Source: Egaibacter sp046050465 (lineage in GTDB: Bacteria; Pseudomonadota; Gammaproteobacteria; Burkholderiales; Burkholderiaceae_C). From it: 64,000 nucleotides of DNA. The position numbers were made by a program, and so were the translations under genes. This document shows, one piece after another, positions 59,801 through 64,000 of this stretch; position 1 is the stretch's first letter; every line of letters begins with the position of its first letter. Where the stretch lies: positions 12,528-76,527 of the forward strand of contig JBJOPS010000028.1 of NCBI GenBank assembly GCA_046050465.1. The letters run 5' to 3'. Under the pieces are notes generated by a model. It had not been told where the DNA came from, did no database searches, and saw only the letters and a list, made by a program, of their open reading frames with translations.

Positions 59801-61222
59801 ATGACTATCATGCCTCTTGCTGCCCAATCTAATCCGGCTTTCGGCACCTTGCCCCTTCCTCAAACCACACTGGCCAACCTGCGGCAACTGGGTTACAGCA
59901 CCATGACGCCTATCCAGGCAGCCAGCCTGCCGGTTGCACTACTGGGCAAGGATCTCATTGCCCAGGCACAGACCGGCAGCGGCAAGACCGCTGCTTTCAC
60001 ATTGGTCTTGCTCGCCAAACTCAACCCACGCTGGTTTGCCGTGCAGTCGCTGGTGTTGTGCCCCACACGTGAGTTGGCGGACCAGGTCACGGTAGAAATC
60101 CGCCGCCTGGCCCGTGCCGAGGAAAACATCAAGGTGGTGACGCTGTGCGGCGGCATCGCGCTGCGCGGGCAACGCGCCTCGCTGGAACATGGCGCACACA
60201 TCGTGGTGGGCACGCCGGGACGCATCATGGACCATCTGGAGCGCGGCTACCTGAACCTGGAAAGTCTGAACACGCTGGTGCTGGACGAAGCCGACCGCAT
60301 GCTGGACATGGGTTTCTTTGATGACATCGCTACCGTAGTCAAACAGATGCCCAAAGATCGGCAGACACTGCTGTTTTCGGCCACCTACCCCGAAGGCATC
60401 GAAAAGCTGGCCCGGCAGTTCATGCGCGAACCCGTGCAAATCAAGGTGGAAGCGCAGCAGACTCAAGGCCGTATCGAGCAGCGTTTTTATGAAGTAACGC
60501 GTGTCAACCGGCTGGGGGCTGTTGCTCTGTTGCTCAACCACTTTCGCCCGGTCAGCACGCTGGCATTCTGCAACACCAAGCAGCAGTGCAAGGATTTGGT
60601 GACCTATTTGCAGAAGCAAGGCTTCAGCGCGCTGGCTCTGTATGGCGAGCTGGAGCAGCGTGAGCGAGACCAGGTGCTGGCGCAGTTTGCCAACCGCAGT
60701 TGCTCGGTGCTGGTGGCGACCGACGTGGCGTCACGCGGGCTGGACATCACGCAGCTGGAGGCAGTGATCAATGTGGACATCACGCCAGACCCCGAAGTGC
60801 ATGTGCATCGCGTCGGCCGCACCGGGCGTGCAGGCGAATCGGGTCTGGCTTTGAGCCTGGCCTCCATGAACGAGATGGGCTTTGTCGGCAAGATCGAGCA
60901 GTACCAGAAACAACCCTCGGTGTGGCACAAGCTGGATGCGCTGACTCCCACTGGCAAAGGGCCGTTGCTGCCGCCCATGGTCACCCTGCAAATTCTGGGC
61001 GGCCGCAAGGAAAAGATACGCCCCGGCGATGTGTTGGGTGCACTGACCGGCGCCGAAGGCGGCGTAGCCTATACACGTGAACAGATTGGCAAAATTCAGG
61101 TCACAGAGTTCTGCACTTTTGTAGCGGTGGCGCGCGAGGTGGCGTCGTCAGCCTGTGCCAAACTCAACGCAGGAAAGATCAAGAGTAAAAGCGTCAAAGT
61201 GCGGTTGATGCAAGGTAACTGA
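59801..61222 (+). CDS. dbpA: ATP-dependent RNA helicase DbpA
   Basis: A 473-residue DEAD-box helicase: Q motif region GYSTMTPIQAASLP, AQTGSGKTAAF, PTRELADQV, GTPGRIMDHL, VLDEADRMLDMGF, SATYPEG, VATDVASRGLDI and HRVGRTGRAGE. The C-terminal DbpA RNA-binding domain follows (KEKIRPGDVLGALTGAEG, then IGKIQVTEFCTFVAVAREVA). It recognises 23S rRNA hairpin 92 during large-subunit assembly. The Walker and DEAD motifs are intact. Starts at 59801 or 59810 are possible. Confidence 0.93.
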   Translation: MTIMPLAAQSNPAFGTLPLPQTTLANLRQLGYSTMTPIQAASLPVALLGKDLIAQAQTGSGKTAAFTLVLLAKLNPRWFAVQSLVLCPTRELADQVTVEIRRLARAEENIKVVTLCGGIALRGQRASLEHGAHIVVGTPGRIMDHLERGYLNLESLNTLVLDEADRMLDMGFFDDIATVVKQMPKDRQTLLFSATYPEGIEKLARQFMREPVQIKVEAQQTQGRIEQRFYEVTRVNRLGAVALLLNHFRPVSTLAFCNTKQQCKDLVTYLQKQGFSALALYGELEQRERDQVLAQFANRSCSVLVATDVASRGLDITQLEAVINVDITPDPEVHVHRVGRTGRAGESGLALSLASMNEMGFVGKIEQYQKQPSVWHKLDALTPTGKGPLLPPMVTLQILGGRKEKIRPGDVLGALTGAEGGVAYTREQIGKIQVTEFCTFVAVAREVASSACAKLNAGKIKSKSVKVRLMQGN

Positions 61223-61355
61223 TGCACAAGAGAGGTATGGCGTGTCAGGCACCTTCTTACAGCGGCCCTGGCAATTCGCTGACTTAACTTACCCGGGATG
61301 AACGGCTAAAGTTCTTCCAGGCGCCATCGTCAGGCGTCACTTAAGGAAGACCGCC

Positions 61356-61604
61356 ATGAGAACCGAAACCGCAGCACTCAATCCGTTCAGCCTCATGATG
61401 GAGCCCGAGATGGTGCGCAGCACCATGGAACTCTCGCAGCAGCTGCGTGACCTGCGCCGCCATAAACTGCACCCTCTGGACAAACCACTGATTCCTTATT
61501 CCAAAACCGCCATGAGAACACGTGCAGCCTTCAATGCCGAAACTGGCCCTGCTTTTGACGCGGAAACGGTGGATGACGCAATCAACAAATACTTTCATAA
61601 CTGA
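61356..61604 (+). CDS. Small hypothetical protein
   Basis: An 82-residue soluble protein (LNPFSLMMEPEMVRSTMELSQQLRDLRRHKLHPLDKP, ending DDAINKYFHN). AAGGA lies 9-10 nt before the ATG at 61356. The helix around residues 15-35 is amphipathic. I recall short conserved proteins like this in Comamonadaceae but no function. It stands alone between dbpA and the PEP-CTERM hydrolase. Confidence 0.65.
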   Translation: MRTETAALNPFSLMMEPEMVRSTMELSQQLRDLRRHKLHPLDKPLIPYSKTAMRTRAAFNAETGPAFDAETVDDAINKYFHN

Positions 61605-61705
61605 GTTTTTGCCGTTGGCGAGTGCTCGCGCGCATCGTTTTCGGAGCTTGGCTTAGGTGTTTACCCGCACGCGAGTTCACCTTTTGGTTACGAGTGTGAG
61701 CTGAG

Positions 61706-61727
61706 TTAGTCCAAACGGACTATTGAC
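61706..61727. promoter_or_regulatory. Palindromic box before the PEP-CTERM hydrolase
   Basis: TTAGTCCAAACGGACTATTG then ACC. AGTCC and GGACT are complementary arms, and the sequence is nearly identical to the centre of the 62-bp inverted repeat at 28211-28272. TTGACC at 61723-61728 could be the -35 box. It lies about 95 nt upstream of the start. Confidence 0.55.
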
Positions 61728-61821
61728 CCTGGAAAGCCCCAAAGGCAGACTGCAGTCAAGGTTTGGTTGCCCCCGTCTTGCGGCAGCACATTCCCGCCAC
61801 ACAATTCCAAAAGGAGACCTC

Positions 61822-62829
61822 ATGCGGTTGATTTCAAAGCTGTTGTGCAGCACGGCTCTTGTCTGCTCGTCATTGGCGGCGTCAGCCAGTTCGTATTCAT
61901 CGCTGGTGATTTTCGGTGACAGCTTGTCAGACAGTGGCAACAACTCTGTAGTCCCGCAAATTGGTGCCGATCCGGGCCAGATCATCTCCGGAAACAGCTA
62001 TGTTCCCGGACAAACATACAGTCCCGCGCCTTTTGGTACGTATTCCAATGGCCCCGTTTGGGCAACCTACTTCGCCGAGATGCTCGGATTGAGCGCACTC
62101 GCGTCCAACCTGGGTGGAACAGACTATGCCTTCGGTGGTGCCCGCACAGGTGTCGGCAGCCAGGTTCCCAGTTTACTCACGCAGACTGGCATGTACCTGG
62201 GCTCGACGAACGGTGTTGCAGACGCTAATGCGCTGTACGTGGTGGCAGGCGGTGGCAACAACGTCCGCACCACGCTTGAAACACTGGCGGCATCGCCATC
62301 CAGCTCTTTTGACTCCATTGTTTTCGGGGCTGCTGCTCAATATGCGATTGATGTCGGCAACATCGTCGACAGTTTGCAGGCAGCCGGTGCAAAGCACATC
62401 ATCGTCTGGAACGCGCCCAATCTTGGTGTAGCGCCAGCCGTTACGACAGGCGGTCCGGTATCCAGCTTCGCTGGAACTGCGGTAGCCAATTCATTTAACG
62501 CCTTGCTGGGTTTGCGCCTGGCTTCAGAGGTTGGCGTCCAGACATTTGACCTATTTGGATTAGCCAGTCAAGCGGCTGCCAATGGTTTCACGAATACGAC
62601 AGATGCATGTGGCGCGGCTTCAAACGCCAATGTTTGCACGGACATTTCTAAAGCGCTGTTCTGGGATGGCATTCACCCCACCACCGCTGCGCACAATTTC
62701 CTGGCCGGCCAGATGTTTGCATTAGCCGTGCCGGAGCCTGAGACTTGGGCCCTGATGTTGATGGGCTTGGGCTTTGTCGGCTATCGCACCCGCCGCCGCA
62801 CAGAAGAAGTCGCTGTTATCACGGCCTGA
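61822..62829 (+). CDS. PEP-CTERM GDSL/SGNH lipase-esterase
   Basis: A 335-residue secreted hydrolase. A signal peptide (MRLISKLLCSTALVCSSLAA) precedes an SGNH domain: block I VIFGDSLSDSGNN with the nucleophile Ser, GGTDYAFGGARTG (block II), VVAGGGNNVRTT (block III) and DGIHPTTAAHNFLA (catalytic Asp/His). The C-terminus is a PEP-CTERM sorting signal VPEPETWALMLMGLGFVGY plus Arg-rich end. The ATG at 61822 follows AAGGAG. It would be an exported esterase anchored or processed by an exosortase encoded elsewhere. Confidence 0.92.
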   Translation: MRLISKLLCSTALVCSSLAASASSYSSLVIFGDSLSDSGNNSVVPQIGADPGQIISGNSYVPGQTYSPAPFGTYSNGPVWATYFAEMLGLSALASNLGGTDYAFGGARTGVGSQVPSLLTQTGMYLGSTNGVADANALYVVAGGGNNVRTTLETLAASPSSSFDSIVFGAAAQYAIDVGNIVDSLQAAGAKHIIVWNAPNLGVAPAVTTGGPVSSFAGTAVANSFNALLGLRLASEVGVQTFDLFGLASQAAANGFTNTTDACGAASNANVCTDISKALFWDGIHPTTAAHNFLAGQMFALAVPEPETWALMLMGLGFVGYRTRRRTEEVAVITA

Positions 62830-62861
62830 ATGTGATTGCGGCACAAGCAAATCTGCCGCAA

Positions 62862-64000
62862 TCACATATTCCGCCGGTATTGGCCGCCCACTTCAAACAG
62901 CGCATTAGTGATCTGCCCCAGCGAGCAGACCCGTACCGCATCCATCAGCACCTCAAACACATTGGCGTTGGCAATCACCGCTTGTTGCAAATGCTTGAGC
63001 ATCGCTGGTGATTCAGCTGCGTGCAAAGTGTGGAAATCGTTAAGTCGTTTTAACTGATTTTGCTTTTCCTCATCCGTAGAGCGCGCCAGCTCCAACTTGT
63101 CTTGCACCACATCGCCCTTGGGGTTTCTGAAGGTGTTGACGCCGATGATGGGTAGCTCGCCGGTGTGCTTTAACATTTCGTAGTGCATGCTTTCGTCTTG
63201 AATACGGCCACGTTGGTAGCCGGTTTCCATGGCGCCTAGCACGCCGCCGCGTTCGGCAATGCGTTCAAACTCCATCAGCACGGCTTCTTCCAGCAACTCG
63301 GTGAGCTCTTCGATGATGAATGCGCCTTGAGATGGGTTTTCGTTCTTCGCCAAGCCCCATTCGCGGTTGATGATGAGCTGGATAGCCATGGCCCGGCGCA
63401 CCGAGTCTTCAGTCGGCGTGGTGATGGCTTCGTCAAACGCGTTGGTGTGCAGGCTGTTGCAGTTGTCGTAAATAGCAATCAGCGCTTGTAGCGTGGTGCG
63501 GATGTCGTTGAACTGGATTTCTTGCGCGTGCAGGCTGCGACCGCTGGTCTGGATGTGGTATTTCAGCTTCTGGCTGCGCTCGTTCGCGCCATATTTTTCT
63601 TTCATCGCCACCGCCCAAATGCGGCGCGCCACGCGACCCATCACGGTGTACTCAGGGTCCATGCCGTTGCTGAAGAAGAAGCTCAAGTTGGGCGCAAAGT
63701 CGTCTATGTGCATGCCGCGCGCCAAGTAGGCTTCAACAAATGTAAAGCCGTTGGACAGCGTAAAGGCCAGCTGGCTGATGGGGTTCGCACCCGCTTCGGC
63801 GATGTGGTAGCCGGAAATTGAGACGCTGTAAAAGTTGCGCACGCGGTTGTGCACAAAGTATTCTGCAATGTCGCCCATTACCTTGAGGCTGAACTCGGTG
63901 CTGAAAATGCAGGTGTTTTGCCCTTGGTCTTCTTTCAAAATATCCGCCTGCACCGTACCGCGCACATTCTCTTGTACCCACTCTTTGATCTTGGCAGTTT
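62862..64000 (-). CDS. icmF: Fused isobutyryl-CoA mutase / methylmalonyl-CoA mutase-family protein, 3' part
   Basis: The last about 379 codons of a B12-dependent mutase; the 5' end lies beyond the window. It reads TAKIKEWVQENVRGTVQADI at the edge, then TCIFSTEFSLKVMGDIAEYF, NFYSVSISGYHIAEAGANP, LKYHIQTSGRSLHAQEIQFNDIRTTLQAL and the C-terminal FEVGGQYRRNM. These fit the mutase domain of IcmF, which combines a B12 domain, a chaperone GTPase and the mutase domain and interconverts isobutyryl-CoA and butyryl-CoA. A stand-alone methylmalonyl-CoA mutase or MeaA is less likely, because its C-terminus differs. It converges on the PEP-CTERM hydrolase (32 nt). Confidence 0.85.
   Translation of the reverse strand, partial: TAKIKEWVQENVRGTVQADILKEDQGQNTCIFSTEFSLKVMGDIAEYFVHNRVRNFYSVSISGYHIAEAGANPISQLAFTLSNGFTFVEAYLARGMHIDDFAPNLSFFFSNGMDPEYTVMGRVARRIWAVAMKEKYGANERSQKLKYHIQTSGRSLHAQEIQFNDIRTTLQALIAIYDNCNSLHTNAFDEAITTPTEDSVRRAMAIQLIINREWGLAKNENPSQGAFIIEELTELLEEAVLMEFERIAERGGVLGAMETGYQRGRIQDESMHYEMLKHTGELPIIGVNTFRNPKGDVVQDKLELARSTDEEKQNQLKRLNDFHTLHAAESPAMLKHLQQAVIANANVFEVLMDAVRVCSLGQITNALFEVGGQYRRNM

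Noticed and set aside
1..64000. CRISPR arrays, rRNA, tRNA, insertion sequences or prophage genes
   Set aside because: None of their hallmarks (regular spaced repeats, conserved RNA motifs, transposase or phage proteins) were seen.

Overview
The window is a chromosomal segment of a betaproteobacterium, most likely Comamonadaceae close to Rhodoferax, Polaromonas or Albidiferax. The evidence is high-GC coding DNA, an SAH riboswitch before ahcY, EpsA/PEP-CTERM proteins, Bug-type and LIV-type solute receptors, and short repeat families that I recall from that family. No rRNA, tRNA, CRISPR array, prophage or insertion sequence was seen. Genes are dense on both strands and mostly ordinary metabolism. 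The unusual content lies in non-coding and repeat elements, several of them inside genes.

Layout. 1-4.8 kb: a 5' piece of a salicylyl-CoA/anthraniloyl-CoA type monooxygenase-reductase, a DUF1841 protein, a 3-oxoadipyl-CoA-type thiolase, a TRIC-family membrane protein and a TauE exporter. 4.8-15.7 kb: a purine/urate catabolism block with type-2 glycerate kinase, 8-oxoguanine deaminase-like amidohydrolase, PuuD urate oxidase, XdhC, UraH, a GntR regulator, PuuE allantoinase, a UraD-AllC fusion and an M20 hydrolase. It is connected by near-identical 16-bp operators to a second locus at 24.2-27.8 kb (hydroxypyruvate isomerase plus an NMT1-type ABC importer). 16-18.3 kb: EpsA and a priming sugar transferase, without further EPS genes. 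18.3-24 kb: Uup, a two-component pair, FliT with a tiny FliM-like protein, and FlhDC. 28-32 kb: methyl-cycle genes (SAH riboswitch, ahcY, metF) with tlyA. 32-42.5 kb: a Bug receptor and a seven-gene operon with a complete LIV-type ABC importer and two different acyl-CoA ligases, divergent from a Crp/Fnr regulator. 42.5-43.8 kb: a repeat-rich island containing one integron-type gene cassette with an attC site. 43.8-64 kb: housekeeping genes (RluF-type pseudouridine synthase, HtpG, SrkA, MATE, ABC-2 exporter, AMP nucleosidase, M48 protease, GshA, DbpA), a PEP-CTERM GDSL hydrolase and the 3' end of an IcmF-type mutase.

The most notable signals are: (1) a palindromic element of roughly 55-65 bp present at nine clear sites, three of them in frame inside puuD, tlyA and srkA, plus a different repeat in frame inside the flavin monooxygenase; (2) a perfect 62-bp inverted repeat before one PEP-CTERM gene whose core recurs before the other PEP-CTERM gene, in both cases just upstream of a -35-like TTG, suggesting a shared operator (perhaps for EpsA); (3) the three-site AAAGTGTATACACTTT purine regulon; (4) a solitary attC gene cassette with an unknown 87-aa protein; (5) a 68-codon FliM-like mini-gene. 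Positions were read by eye; no alignment or database search was run.
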